DNA of 64,000 nt from Chloroflexota bacterium (GTDB lineage: Bacteria; Chloroflexota; Anaerolineae; Anaerolineales; Villigracilaceae): assembly GCA_019873655.1 (NCBI GenBank), contig JAIOAU010000012.1, positions 18,397-82,396 of the forward strand, written 5' to 3'. The translations under genes and the position numbers were made by a program. The stretch's first letter is position 1. Each line of letters starts with the position of its first letter. Below the pieces are notes generated by a model, which had not been told where the DNA came from, searched no databases, and saw nothing but the letters and a program-made list of their open reading frames with translations. This document shows positions 32,671 through 41,021 of the stretch, one piece after another.

Positions 32671-35082
32671 ATGCAACCTTCCGACTCTCCTTCGCGCGGC
32701 CGTTTCGACGATCTGGCGACGCGCCTGCCGCTGACCTGGCTCTCGCTGGCCTTTCTGGGCGGCATCCTGCTCGCCGATTGGCAGCGCGCCCCGCTCTCTC
32801 TCTGGCTGATTCTGGCGGGCGGGGCGGCCGTCCTGGCGGCGCTGGCGGGGTTCGTCCTGCCGCGCCTGATGACCCGGCTGGGAAGGAGCGCGCCCGCCAT
32901 CTGGTTCCTGCTCGCCCTGGCACTGACGGCGGCCTTCCTGGGCGCGGCCCGCTACCGCGCCAGCCTCCCGGCCAACACGCCTCACTCCATCACCTGGTTC
33001 GCCGACCGCCCCGATGACCTGCTCGTCACCGGCGTGGTGGCCGCCCCGCCCGATGTGCGCGACCGTTACATCAACCTGCGGCTGGAAGTGCGTTTCGTCA
33101 ACAGCGGCTACGGCGACATCCCGGTCGAGGGGTTGATTCTGGCGCGGCTGGAGCCGGGCGGCGACTATCGCTACGGACAAGTGCTTCGCCTGCGCGGCCG
33201 ACTCGTGACCCCGCCCGAAGGGGAAGCCTTCTCCTATCGCGACTACCTGGCCCGCCAGGGCATCCGCGCCTACATGCCCGCTGCCACCGTCACCCTCCTG
33301 CCGCTGCCGCCGGCGGGCAATCCCATCCTCCACATCATCTTTGCCTTCAAGGAACGCTGCCTGGAGCACGTCTATCGCCTCTTCCCCGACCCGGAGGCCT
33401 CGCTCCTGGCCGGCATCCTGCTCGGCGAGGACAACGGTCTGCCCGCCGACCTGCAGGCCGCCTTCAAGAACACCGGCACGGCCCACATCATCGCCATTTC
33501 GGGTTTCAACATCGCCATCATCGCCGGCCTGTTCATGACCCTCTTCGGGCGTCTGCTCGGGCCGCGGCGCGGGACGCTGGCCGCCGTGGTCGGAATCGCC
33601 CTGTACACCCTGCTGGTGGGCGCCGAACCGGCGGTGGTGCGGGCGGCCATCATGGGCGGGCTGGGGCTGTTCGCCCGTCAGGTGGGCCGCCGCCAGACCG
33701 CCCTCAATACGCTGGCCTTTACCGGCGCGGTCATGGCGGTCATCAACCCCAACATTCTGTGGGAAGTCGGTTTCCAGTTGTCTTTCTTTGCCACTCTCGG
33801 CCTGATTCTCTACGCCCAGCCCTTCCAGGATTGGGCCGTCCGCCTGCTGACGCGCGCCGCCCAACCGTCCCTGGCGGCCCGCATCGCCCGGCCGATCTCC
33901 GAGTTCGTGCTCTTCACCCTGGCCGCTCAACTGACTACCCTGCCGATCACGGCCTATCACTTCCATCAGATCTCGGTGGTCTCGCTGATCGCCAATCCCT
34001 TCATCCTGCCCGTCCAGCCGGCGGTGATGATTCTGGGCGGGCTGGCGCTGCTGCTCAGTTTCGTCTACTTTCCCCTCGGTCAACTGGCCGCCTGGGCGGC
34101 CTGGCCCTTCCCGGCCTACACCATCCGGGCGGTGGAACTCTTCGACCGCCTGCCGCACGGGACGATTGTCCTCGGCGACTTCTCGCTCCTCTTCGTCCTG
34201 GTTTTCTACGCCCTTCTCTTCGGCTGGACCTTCAGCCGGGAGCGCCTCCGCCAGGCGCTGCGTCCGGCGCTGACGCCGACCGTCCTGCTGAGCGCCCTGG
34301 CCATCCTGAACCTGCTGACCTTCCGGGCGGCCGTCCTCCTGCCCGACGGCCGCCTGCACGTCGCCTTCCTGGATGTGGGCGGCGGCGAGGCGATTCTCAT
34401 CCGCACGCCGAGCGGCGGGCGCGTCCTGGTCAACGGCGGGCCGAGCGCCAGCCGCCTCTCCGACGCCCTCGGACGGCGCATCCCTCTCGCCGGGCGCGAC
34501 CTGGACTATCTGGTGCTTACTTCGACTCAGGAGAACAACCTGGCCGCCCTGCCGAGTCTGCTCGACCGCTTTCCGCCGCGCGCCGTCCTGTGGTCCGGCA
34601 GGCGGGACGGCTCGACCGCCGCCCGTCAACTGGATCGCTGGCTGGCCGAACACGGGACCCCCATCGAGTACGCCGCGCCGGGCCAGGCGCTCGACCTCGG
34701 GTCCGGGGCGCGGCTGGAGGTCCTGACCGTCACGCCGCGCGGCGCGGTCCTCCTGCTCACCTGGCAGGGGTTCCGTCTCGTGATTCCCGGCGGCCTCAAC
34801 TTTGAGGCACTGGAGGAACTCGACTACGGCGCCGACCTCGGGCCGGTCTCCGTCCTGTTGCTGGCCGAGTCGGGCTACGCCCCGGCCAATCCGCCCGAAT
34901 GGATCGCCAATCTGCAGCCGCAACTGGTCGTTTTGAGCGTCGCCGCCGACGATCCGTTTGGCCTGCCCGATGACGCCGTTCTGGAGAGTTTGCGCGGCTA
35001 CACGCTGCTGCGCACCGACCAGGACGGCTGGATCGAGATCGCCACCGATGGGACGCAGATGTGGGTCGAGAGCGAACGATGA
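32671..35082 (+). CDS. comEC: ComEC/Rec2-family DNA-uptake channel with inactive nuclease domain
   Basis: 803 residues. An N-terminal DUF4131 part is followed by the Competence domain with LAGILLGEDNGLP and TGTAHIIAISGFNIAIIAGL, about ten TM helices in all. A C-terminal metallo-beta-lactamase-like domain starts at LDVGGGEAILIRTP (about 567). The metal-binding HxHxDH is missing: LTSTQENNLAAL (616-627) stands where LTHPHADHIGGL is expected, and the usual DGG is NGG. Ligand-less, it should not cut DNA. No other competence genes are in the window. The ribosome binding site is weak. Confidence 0.88.
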   Translation: MQPSDSPSRGRFDDLATRLPLTWLSLAFLGGILLADWQRAPLSLWLILAGGAAVLAALAGFVLPRLMTRLGRSAPAIWFLLALALTAAFLGAARYRASLPANTPHSITWFADRPDDLLVTGVVAAPPDVRDRYINLRLEVRFVNSGYGDIPVEGLILARLEPGGDYRYGQVLRLRGRLVTPPEGEAFSYRDYLARQGIRAYMPAATVTLLPLPPAGNPILHIIFAFKERCLEHVYRLFPDPEASLLAGILLGEDNGLPADLQAAFKNTGTAHIIAISGFNIAIIAGLFMTLFGRLLGPRRGTLAAVVGIALYTLLVGAEPAVVRAAIMGGLGLFARQVGRRQTALNTLAFTGAVMAVINPNILWEVGFQLSFFATLGLILYAQPFQDWAVRLLTRAAQPSLAARIARPISEFVLFTLAAQLTTLPITAYHFHQISVVSLIANPFILPVQPAVMILGGLALLLSFVYFPLGQLAAWAAWPFPAYTIRAVELFDRLPHGTIVLGDFSLLFVLVFYALLFGWTFSRERLRQALRPALTPTVLLSALAILNLLTFRAAVLLPDGRLHVAFLDVGGGEAILIRTPSGGRVLVNGGPSASRLSDALGRRIPLAGRDLDYLVLTSTQENNLAALPSLLDRFPPRAVLWSGRRDGSTAARQLDRWLAEHGTPIEYAAPGQALDLGSGARLEVLTVTPRGAVLLLTWQGFRLVIPGGLNFEALEELDYGADLGPVSVLLLAESGYAPANPPEWIANLQPQLVVLSVAADDPFGLPDDAVLESLRGYTLLRTDQDGWIEIATDGTQMWVESER

Positions 35083-35098
35083 ACCCTTCTGCAGGAGG

Positions 35099-35127
35099 TT
35101 GTCATTTTGGCTGGCAGTTCTTACAAT
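35099..35127 (+). promoter_or_regulatory. Promoter upstream of the membrane-protein gene at 35204
   Basis: TTGTCA (35099-35104), a 17-nt spacer and TACAAT (35122-35127), in the gap after comEC. Confidence 0.6.
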
Positions 35128-35203
35128 CCTGAAACGATGGGTCGGAGCATAGCGGGTTGATTTTTACCCTTGTTGGGCATTATCTCACTTGATGAGGTTC
35201 TAC

Positions 35204-35926
35204 ATGAAGGCGTTTCGTATCGGAGTGCGTTTGCTGGCCGTCCTGCTCTTCTTAATTGGCGCCTTGAGCGGCGCGGCGTTGTTCATGGCCGCCAATTGGG
35301 CGGATGTCGAGTCCATCCTCTATGGCTTTCCGCGGTACGGGAATAAGAGCACGTTTGCCATGCACTGTCCGCTCATCATCACCACTGGCGAGACAGGAAT
35401 GGTTACGTTCACCTTTGAAAACGACAGCGACGTGCTGCTGCGCCCCACTGTGCGCTTCCAGGTCAGCAACCCCGGCCCCTTCCGCCTGATTTCAGAGCGG
35501 CTGGAACTTCAGCCCGGCGAAAGCCGCCAGTTGCAAATCGAAGTCTTCCCCGAAGATGCCGTGCTAAGCCGGTATATTTTCGTCAAGATGTTCACCTTTG
35601 CTACCTATCCAATCCGGCAAGTCGAACAGACCTGCGGCATCTTGCTGCTGGATTGGCCGGGAGTGACGGGCCGTCAGGTGGTGACGATGGGGGTGACGCT
35701 TGCCTTGCTGGGGATGCCGCTCGGTCTTGGGTTGTGGATCGCGTTCAGTCGGCCGCTCACAGGTCGGGCTCTCGACGCGGCGCGCGCCATGGGGGCGCTG
35801 ACCGTCTCCATTTGGCTGGGACTGCTGGCGGTCTTCCTGTCATGGTGGCTGCTGGGGCTGGTGATGATGGCAGTGACCATTTTGCTGGCGGGAGTGATTC
35901 TTGCCAGTCTGATCCAAACGCACTGA
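35204..35926 (+). CDS. Unknown membrane protein with extracytoplasmic beta domain
   Basis: About 240 residues. One N-terminal TM, a 110-residue domain resembling an Ig-like/bacterial-NPCBM-type fold (MVTFTFENDSDVLLRPTV...LQPGESRQLQIEV) and two or three C-terminal TM helices. GAGG lies 6 nt before ATG 35204; ATG 35192 is a possible alternative. No family is recognised. The domain could contact envelope components. Confidence 0.65.
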   Translation: MKAFRIGVRLLAVLLFLIGALSGAALFMAANWADVESILYGFPRYGNKSTFAMHCPLIITTGETGMVTFTFENDSDVLLRPTVRFQVSNPGPFRLISERLELQPGESRQLQIEVFPEDAVLSRYIFVKMFTFATYPIRQVEQTCGILLLDWPGVTGRQVVTMGVTLALLGMPLGLGLWIAFSRPLTGRALDAARAMGALTVSIWLGLLAVFLSWWLLGLVMMAVTILLAGVILASLIQTH

Positions 35927-35973
35927 CTCGGAAGCCCGGCGTCGGACGCGCTCAAGGGTTGTCCTGTAGATCG

Positions 35974-36020
35974 TTCTGGCGCATTCCCGACGCGGGTTTT
36001 GTTCGGATTCTGGCGCATTC
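35974..36020 (+). repeat. 13-bp direct repeat in promoter region
   Basis: TTCTGGCGCATTC occurs at 35974-35986 and 36008-36020, 34 bp apart. The second copy abuts the -10 box at 36024, so the pair may be regulator sites for the DsbA-like gene. Confidence 0.5.
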
Positions 36021-36023
36021 TGT

Positions 36024-36029
36024 TATAAT
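36024..36029 (+). promoter_or_regulatory. -10 box of leaderless promoter (DsbA-like gene)
   Basis: Perfect TATAAT ending 7 nt before the ATG at 36037, with no Shine-Dalgarno between. Confidence 0.6.
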
Positions 36030-36036
36030 CGCCAGC

Positions 36037-36714
36037 ATGTCTCCATCATCTTCTTCCTCCCGCAGCCGTAAACCCCCGGCCGATAACACCATCATTTTCG
36101 TCATCGCTTTGCCAATCGTCTTTCTGTTTGGCCTGCTGCTAGGGTATGCCATCTGGGGGCGCAACGCCGCGGCCGAGGCGCAGACGACCCCCGCCGACGC
36201 CGGCGATCTCATCCTCGGTCCGGAAAACGCGCCCGTGACCATCGTCGAATACAGCGACTACCAGTGTCCCTTCTGCAAGCGCTGGCACGATCAGGTCTTC
36301 TATCGCTTGATGGAAGAATACCCCGACCAGATTCGTTTCGTTTACAGGGACTTCCCCCTGATGAGCATCCATCCCGGCGCGTTGCCGGCGGCCGAGGCGG
36401 CTAACTGCGCCGCCGAACAGGACGCTTACTATGACTACCACGAAGCCCTGTTTAGCAACCAATACAACATGGACAATGCCGGTCTGCTGCAATACGCCGC
36501 CGACCTCGGGCTGAACACCGACGACTTCAGCGCCTGCTTGAGCAGTCAGCGTTACCGCCAGGAAGTGATGGCCGATTTGCAGTATGGCATGAGCATCGGC
36601 GTCCAGTCCACGCCCACTTTCCTCATCAATGGCACGGTCGTCATCGGCGCTCAGCCTTACGAGGTCTTCAAACAAATCATTGACGAAGAACTGGCTCGTC
36701 TCGGCCAACCCTAG
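36037..36714 (+). CDS. DsbA/DsbG-family membrane-anchored thiol oxidoreductase
   Basis: 225 residues. A short cytoplasmic Ser/Arg/Lys tail, one TM (about 18-40), then a thioredoxin fold with active site CPFC (C77-C80) in YSDYQCPFCKRWHDQ and cis-Pro loop VQSTPTFLING. It probably makes or isomerises disulfides in exported proteins (Thioredoxin_4 type). The frame is open upstream to 35653 but overlaps the previous gene; the -10 box supports the start at 36037. Confidence 0.9.
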   Translation: MSPSSSSSRSRKPPADNTIIFVIALPIVFLFGLLLGYAIWGRNAAAEAQTTPADAGDLILGPENAPVTIVEYSDYQCPFCKRWHDQVFYRLMEEYPDQIRFVYRDFPLMSIHPGALPAAEAANCAAEQDAYYDYHEALFSNQYNMDNAGLLQYAADLGLNTDDFSACLSSQRYRQEVMADLQYGMSIGVQSTPTFLINGTVVIGAQPYEVFKQIIDEELARLGQP

Positions 36715-36732
36715 ATTGCCGGAGGAAAGGAT

Positions 36733-37398
36733 ATGAAGAAGTTCGTCGCCGTCGCCGGGAATATCGGGGTGGGGAAGTCGACTCTGGTCGAGATGTTGTG
36801 CGCCAAACTGGGCTGGACGCCGTTCTTCGAACCGGTGGCCGAAAACCCTTACCTGGCCGATTTCTACCGCGACATGCAGGCCTGGGCCTTCCATTCGCAG
36901 ATTTTTTTCCTGACCCACCGCTTGCGCGCCCATCACCAACTGGCTCAATTCCCCTCCTCGGCCATTCAGGACCGCTCGGTGTATGAGGACGCCGAAATCT
37001 TTGCCCATAACCTGTTCCTGCAAGGACACATCCGCCCGCGCGACTACCAGACTTACCGTGAACTGTACCTGACCCTGATCGAATTCCTGCCGCCCCCCGA
37101 CCTGGTCATCTATCTGCGCGCCTCGGTGCCCACGCTGCTCTCGCGCATCGCCCGCCGCGGCCGCGACTATGAGCGCACGATCCCGGCCGACTACCTTTCG
37201 AGCCTGAACAACCTGTACGAATCCTGGATCGCCAATTTCACCCTGTGCCCGGTGCTGGCCGTCCCAGCCGATGACCTGGACTATGTGGCCCATCCGGGTC
37301 ATCTGAATCTCATCGCTTGTAAGGTCGAAGAGAAACTGACCGGCAAAGAGGAGGTCGTCTTCGAGCCGGAGGAAGTGGTGCGGGCCGCGCAGGATTGA
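36733..37398 (+). CDS. Deoxynucleoside kinase (dNK family)
   Basis: 221 residues. P-loop GNIGVGKSTLVEML, the substrate/catalytic motif DRSVYEDAEIFA (ERS/DRS type) and a lid region RRGRDYER are present. It phosphorylates deoxynucleosides such as dA, dG or dC for salvage. GGAGGAAAGGAT precedes the ATG. It follows the DsbA-like gene by 18 nt and probably shares its transcript. Confidence 0.9.
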   Translation: MKKFVAVAGNIGVGKSTLVEMLCAKLGWTPFFEPVAENPYLADFYRDMQAWAFHSQIFFLTHRLRAHHQLAQFPSSAIQDRSVYEDAEIFAHNLFLQGHIRPRDYQTYRELYLTLIEFLPPPDLVIYLRASVPTLLSRIARRGRDYERTIPADYLSSLNNLYESWIANFTLCPVLAVPADDLDYVAHPGHLNLIACKVEEKLTGKEEVVFEPEEVVRAAQD

Positions 37399-37487
37399 AA
37401 TAAGGGGAGATTGACTGCTCCTCGAGACCAGGCCGGGCGGGGCAAGAACAGGTTCGGCTGCATTTTGAAAAATCCACCTCCAGCTAC

Positions 37488-37516
37488 TTGACAAACCTCT
37501 CGAAATTTTGTATACT
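37488..37516 (+). promoter_or_regulatory. Promoter of the lacI-type regulator gene
   Basis: Consensus TTGACA (37488-37493), a 17-nt spacer and TATACT (37511-37516). Confidence 0.8.
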
Positions 37517-37523
37517 GGGTAAG

Positions 37524-37535
37524 TAACACGTGTTA
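37524..37535. promoter_or_regulatory. LacI-family operator 1
   Basis: Perfect palindrome TAACACGTGTTA, just after the -10 box and before the regulator gene. It is repeated exactly at 38600, which implies autoregulation. Confidence 0.75.
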
Positions 37536-37551
37536 GTTGCGAGGCGTATCG

Positions 37552-38577
37552 ATGCCCAAACGTCGCAGTACCAGTTTCGATGTTGCCAGGCTGGCCGGCG
37601 TTTCCCGGACGACCGTCTCGTTTGTGTTGAATAATGTACCTGGGGTCAATATCAGCGAGTCCACCCGTCAGCGGGTTCTCGAAGCGGCGCGTCAACTCAA
37701 CTATCATCCGAATTCCATGGGCCGCAAATTGGTGAGCGGACGGTCCAGCACGCTGGGTCTGGTGCTGCGGCAAAGCCCCGAACAAGTCTTTGCCGACGCG
37801 GCCCTGCTGCGCGTCATGCTGGGGATCGAGCATGCGGTCGCCCAGCAGGGCTTTCATGTGCTCCTCAAGCCTGTCCCTCCCGATGACAACAGCGGCTACC
37901 TGCGCCTGATCGAAGAGAATCATGTGGACGGAATCATCCTCTCCGGTCCGCGCCAGGATGACCACGAGATCGTCGCCCTCCACCGGCAGGGGGTCCCGAT
38001 CATGTTGATGGGACAGTTGCCCGGCAGCGAGATTCCGTTCGTGGACATCGACACCATTGCCAGTTCGGCGATGGCTGTGCGTCATTTGCTCGAACAGGGA
38101 TACCGGCAGATTGCGATGATCACCAACGCCTCGCTGACCTACACTTCGGCCCAGCAGCGTTACGCCGGTTTCCGGCAGGCCCTGGACGATGCGGGCATCG
38201 AATTTCGAGAGGAGTGGCTGCGGGAGGGGAGTTACACCCCTGCCAGCGGTTTTGAAGCCATGGCCGATTTGCTGCGCCAGCCGCAACGACCGCGGGCCGT
38301 TTTCGTCGCCAGCGATGTGGTGGCGCTGGGCGCGCTTCAAGCGGTCAAGCAGGCCGGGTTGCGAATCCCGGAGGATATTGCTATCGTAGGGTTCGATGAC
38401 ATTCCCTTTGCCGCGTACTGCGATCCGCCCTTGACGACCGTCCATTTGCCGGCCTACGGACTGGGCTGGGCGGCCGGCGAGCGGCTGGTTCGCCTGGTCT
38501 TGAACGAGGGGCTGGGCGAGACGGGCCTGCTCCTGGACGCCGAATTGGTGGTCAGAAAGTCGAGCATTTGTCAGTGA
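37552..38577 (+). CDS. LacI-family transcriptional repressor of the sugar operon
   Basis: 341 residues. The N-terminal HTH reads TSFDVARLAGVSRTTVSFVLNNVPGVNIS with hinge helix YHPNSMGRKLVSGRS, followed by a two-lobe periplasmic-binding-like domain ending in VGFDDIPFAAYCDPPLTTVHLP. The downstream genes point to an alpha-glucoside such as trehalose or maltose as inducer. The start at 37552 has GAGG; an upstream TTG is less likely. Confidence 0.92.
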   Translation: MPKRRSTSFDVARLAGVSRTTVSFVLNNVPGVNISESTRQRVLEAARQLNYHPNSMGRKLVSGRSSTLGLVLRQSPEQVFADAALLRVMLGIEHAVAQQGFHVLLKPVPPDDNSGYLRLIEENHVDGIILSGPRQDDHEIVALHRQGVPIMLMGQLPGSEIPFVDIDTIASSAMAVRHLLEQGYRQIAMITNASLTYTSAQQRYAGFRQALDDAGIEFREEWLREGSYTPASGFEAMADLLRQPQRPRAVFVASDVVALGALQAVKQAGLRIPEDIAIVGFDDIPFAAYCDPPLTTVHLPAYGLGWAAGERLVRLVLNEGLGETGLLLDAELVVRKSSICQ

Positions 38578-38599
38578 GGTTTGTTTTTTCGCAATTCGT

Positions 38600-38611
38600 T
38601 AACACGTGTTA
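38600..38611. promoter_or_regulatory. LacI-family operator 2
   Basis: The same palindrome TAACACGTGTTA, followed by GTT as in operator 1, 91 nt before the binding-protein gene. It should control the transporter-trehalose synthase operon. Confidence 0.75.
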
Positions 38612-38701
38612 GTTCGAAGGAGGTGAGCGGTTTAGAAGAGATTCTTGAGTATCCAAGCCCGTGCGTTTCAATCTCGTCTAAAATTTCCTAAGGAGGAAGA
38701 A

Positions 38702-40042
38702 ATGTCCAAGAAAGTTGTCTTTACTCTGCTGGTGGTCGTGGGGATGATGCTGGCTGCTTGCGGCCCGGCGACGACTCCCGAGCCCACCGAGGCCCCGGCG
38801 ACCGAAGCGGCGACTGAAGCGCCGACGGAGGCCGCGACCGAAGCGCCCGCCGCGCCCGAAATCTGCATGGGCGCCCAGCCCGGCGACACGGTGACGGTCA
38901 TGTATCAATGGTCCGGCACCGAAGAGGAAAAAATCAACGCCATCCTGGCTCCGCTGGTGGAGACCTGCGGCATTCAGATTGTGGCCGAATCCACCCGCGA
39001 CGACGCTGTCCTCGACGCGCGCGTTCAGAGCCAGCCGCCCGATATTCTGTTCTGGCCGAACATCTCGCCGTTGCGCCTCTACACCGACCGTTTGCAGAAC
39101 CTGGACGCGGTCGGCGCGAACGCCGAGAACTATGCGCCTTACTGGATCGAAATGGGGACGGTGGACGGCCGCTGGCTGGCCATTCCGGTCAAGGCCGACA
39201 TTAAGTCGATCATCTGGTACAGCCCGGCTCAGTTCGAATTGTACGGTTATCAAGTCCCGACCACCTTCGAGGAACTCGAGGCCCTGGTCGAGCAGATGGT
39301 TGCCGACGGCAACATTCCGTGGTCGATGGGCATGGAGAGCGGCGCGGCCACCGGCTGGACCGGCTCCGACTTTATCCAGGACTTGCTGCTCGTTCAGCAG
39401 GGACCGGACTATGTCATGGGCCTGATTGACGGCTCGATTCCGTACAATGATGCGGGCGTCGTTCAGGCTTACGAAACCTACGTCCGCTGGGCCTCTGACC
39501 CGCGCTACACGGTCGGCGGCGCGACCGGCACGCTCAACACCAGTTTCCTGGACGCCATCTACATCACCTTTGCTGAACCGCCTCAGGCGATGATGGTCAA
39601 GCAATCCGGTTTTGCCGGCGGCGAGATCGTCTCCCGCTACCCGAACCTGGTCTACGGGCAGGATTTCGACTTCTTCCCGTTCCCGGGCGCGCAGGGCATG
39701 CAGGGCGGCGCGGACTTCATGATGGTCTTCAATGATACGCCGGCCGTGCGCGCCGTGGTGGCTTATTTGACCGGTCCGGAGGGCGCGGCCGCCTGGGCGC
39801 AGGTGGGCTTCGACCTCTCGCCCAATCTGCTGGCTACTGGTCAGTATACTGACCCGCAACTGGCCAAGAAGGCCGAGGCGCTGGCGAACGCTTCCGGCTT
39901 CACTCCTGACATGGGCGATACCATCGGCGCGCCGTTTGGCGAGGCCGAGTGGGCGGCCATCATTGCGGCTGTTCAAGGCGAAGATATTCCTACCGTTTTG
40001 CAGGCCGCTGCCGCGGCTCAGGCAGAAGCGCTCGGCCGCTAG
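38702..40042 (+). CDS. Sugar ABC transporter substrate-binding lipoprotein
   Basis: 446 residues from ATG 38702 (AAGGAGG upstream). A lipoprotein signal (MLAACGP) is followed by an Ala/Thr/Glu/Pro repeat linker and a family 1 extracellular sugar-binding fold (DTVTVMYQWSGTEEEKINAIL; GVQPVTF-like hinge GYQVPTTFEELEAL). Context (permeases, trehalose synthase) suggests alpha-glucosides. A hairpin follows the gene, which typically protects the abundant binding-protein mRNA. Confidence 0.92.
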   Translation: MSKKVVFTLLVVVGMMLAACGPATTPEPTEAPATEAATEAPTEAATEAPAAPEICMGAQPGDTVTVMYQWSGTEEEKINAILAPLVETCGIQIVAESTRDDAVLDARVQSQPPDILFWPNISPLRLYTDRLQNLDAVGANAENYAPYWIEMGTVDGRWLAIPVKADIKSIIWYSPAQFELYGYQVPTTFEELEALVEQMVADGNIPWSMGMESGAATGWTGSDFIQDLLLVQQGPDYVMGLIDGSIPYNDAGVVQAYETYVRWASDPRYTVGGATGTLNTSFLDAIYITFAEPPQAMMVKQSGFAGGEIVSRYPNLVYGQDFDFFPFPGAQGMQGGADFMMVFNDTPAVRAVVAYLTGPEGAAAWAQVGFDLSPNLLATGQYTDPQLAKKAEALANASGFTPDMGDTIGAPFGEAEWAAIIAAVQGEDIPTVLQAAAAAQAEALGR

Positions 40043-40054
40043 TTTTTCTCCTCG

Positions 40055-40084
40055 GGCTGGGGGGACGGTTCAGTCCCCCCAGCC
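40055..40084 (+). terminator. Hairpin between binding-protein and permease genes
   Basis: A 12-bp perfect stem GGCTGGGGGGAC/GTCCCCCCAGCC with a 6-nt loop and no T-run after it. It is more likely an mRNA-stabilising or attenuating hairpin within the operon than a full terminator. Confidence 0.6.
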
Positions 40085-40109
40085 GCTCAAGGTACCAGGC
40101 AGGTGAGAT

Positions 40110-41021
40110 ATGGCCTCCTCGATCATGAAGCAGGGACGGTTGACGCCGTGGCTGTATTTATTGCCGGCGCTTGTCATCATGTTCATTTTCATCGTTTATC
40201 CAACGTTCAACACCATTTATCTGAGTTTTCTCGATAAGACCAGCACTCAACCGGCGTCCGTCAATTGCGTCGAGGGGCAGCCATGCTGGGGCATCTTCGA
40301 AAATTATCATTACGCTCTGACCAACCCCGAAATGGTCACCGCGCTGCGCAACAATGCCCGCTGGCTGCTGCTGATGGTGCCGGGGACGGTCCTGTGCGGT
40401 CTGTTCTTTGCGGTGCTGGCCGACCGGGTGCGATACGAAAGCCTGGCCAAATCGATCATTTTCATGCCGATGGCCATTTCGTTCATCGGAGCGGGCATCA
40501 TCTGGCGTTTCGTTTACTATATCGAGACCGGCAGCGGCGAACAGATCGGCTTGCTCAACGCCATCCTGGTCGCTCTGGGACGTCAGCCAGTGGCGTTTCT
40601 GAGCAATCCGGCCATCAACAATTATGCGCTCATGCTCGTTGGCGTCTGGTTGTGGGCCGGGTTCTGTATGACGATCTTATCGGCGGCCATTAAAGGCTTG
40701 CCGTCCGAGGTCCTGGAAGCGGCGCGGGTGGATGGAGCCAGCGAATGGCAACTGTTCTTCCAGATTATGTTGCCCATGATTATGCCGACCATCGCCGTGG
40801 TGACGACCACGATGGTCATCAATGTGTTGAAGATTTTCGACATCGTCTTTGTCATGACCGGCGGCAATTTCGGCACCGAGGTGATCGCTAACCGCATGTT
40901 CACCTTGATCGTGACCGACACCGGCCGTTCGATGGCGATCGCGGTGGTGCTCATCCTCCTGACCGTCCCGATCATGATCTTCAATGTGTATCGCTTCCGC
41001 AAGCAGGAGGAGATGGCATGA
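40110..41021 (+). CDS. Sugar ABC transporter permease 1 (MalF/UgpA type)
   Basis: 303 residues, six TM helices. The EAA coupling loop reads GLPSEVLEAARVDGASEWQLFFQIMLPMI. There is a periplasmic insertion around ASVNCVEGQPCWG with two Cys that could form a disulfide. The stop overlaps the next start (ATGA). No ATPase gene is present, so a shared MsmX-like ATPase elsewhere is expected. Confidence 0.92.
   Translation: MASSIMKQGRLTPWLYLLPALVIMFIFIVYPTFNTIYLSFLDKTSTQPASVNCVEGQPCWGIFENYHYALTNPEMVTALRNNARWLLLMVPGTVLCGLFFAVLADRVRYESLAKSIIFMPMAISFIGAGIIWRFVYYIETGSGEQIGLLNAILVALGRQPVAFLSNPAINNYALMLVGVWLWAGFCMTILSAAIKGLPSEVLEAARVDGASEWQLFFQIMLPMIMPTIAVVTTTMVINVLKIFDIVFVMTGGNFGTEVIANRMFTLIVTDTGRSMAIAVVLILLTVPIMIFNVYRFRKQEEMA

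Noticed and set aside
32317..34923. Reverse open frame of 868 codons antisense to comEC
   Set aside because: Gln/Glu/Arg/Gly-rich composition and no motifs; it also runs over the riboswitch.
36139..38445. Reverse open frame of 768 codons opposite the DsbA-like, kinase and LacI genes
   Set aside because: Crosses three supported genes and a promoter region; an antisense artefact.
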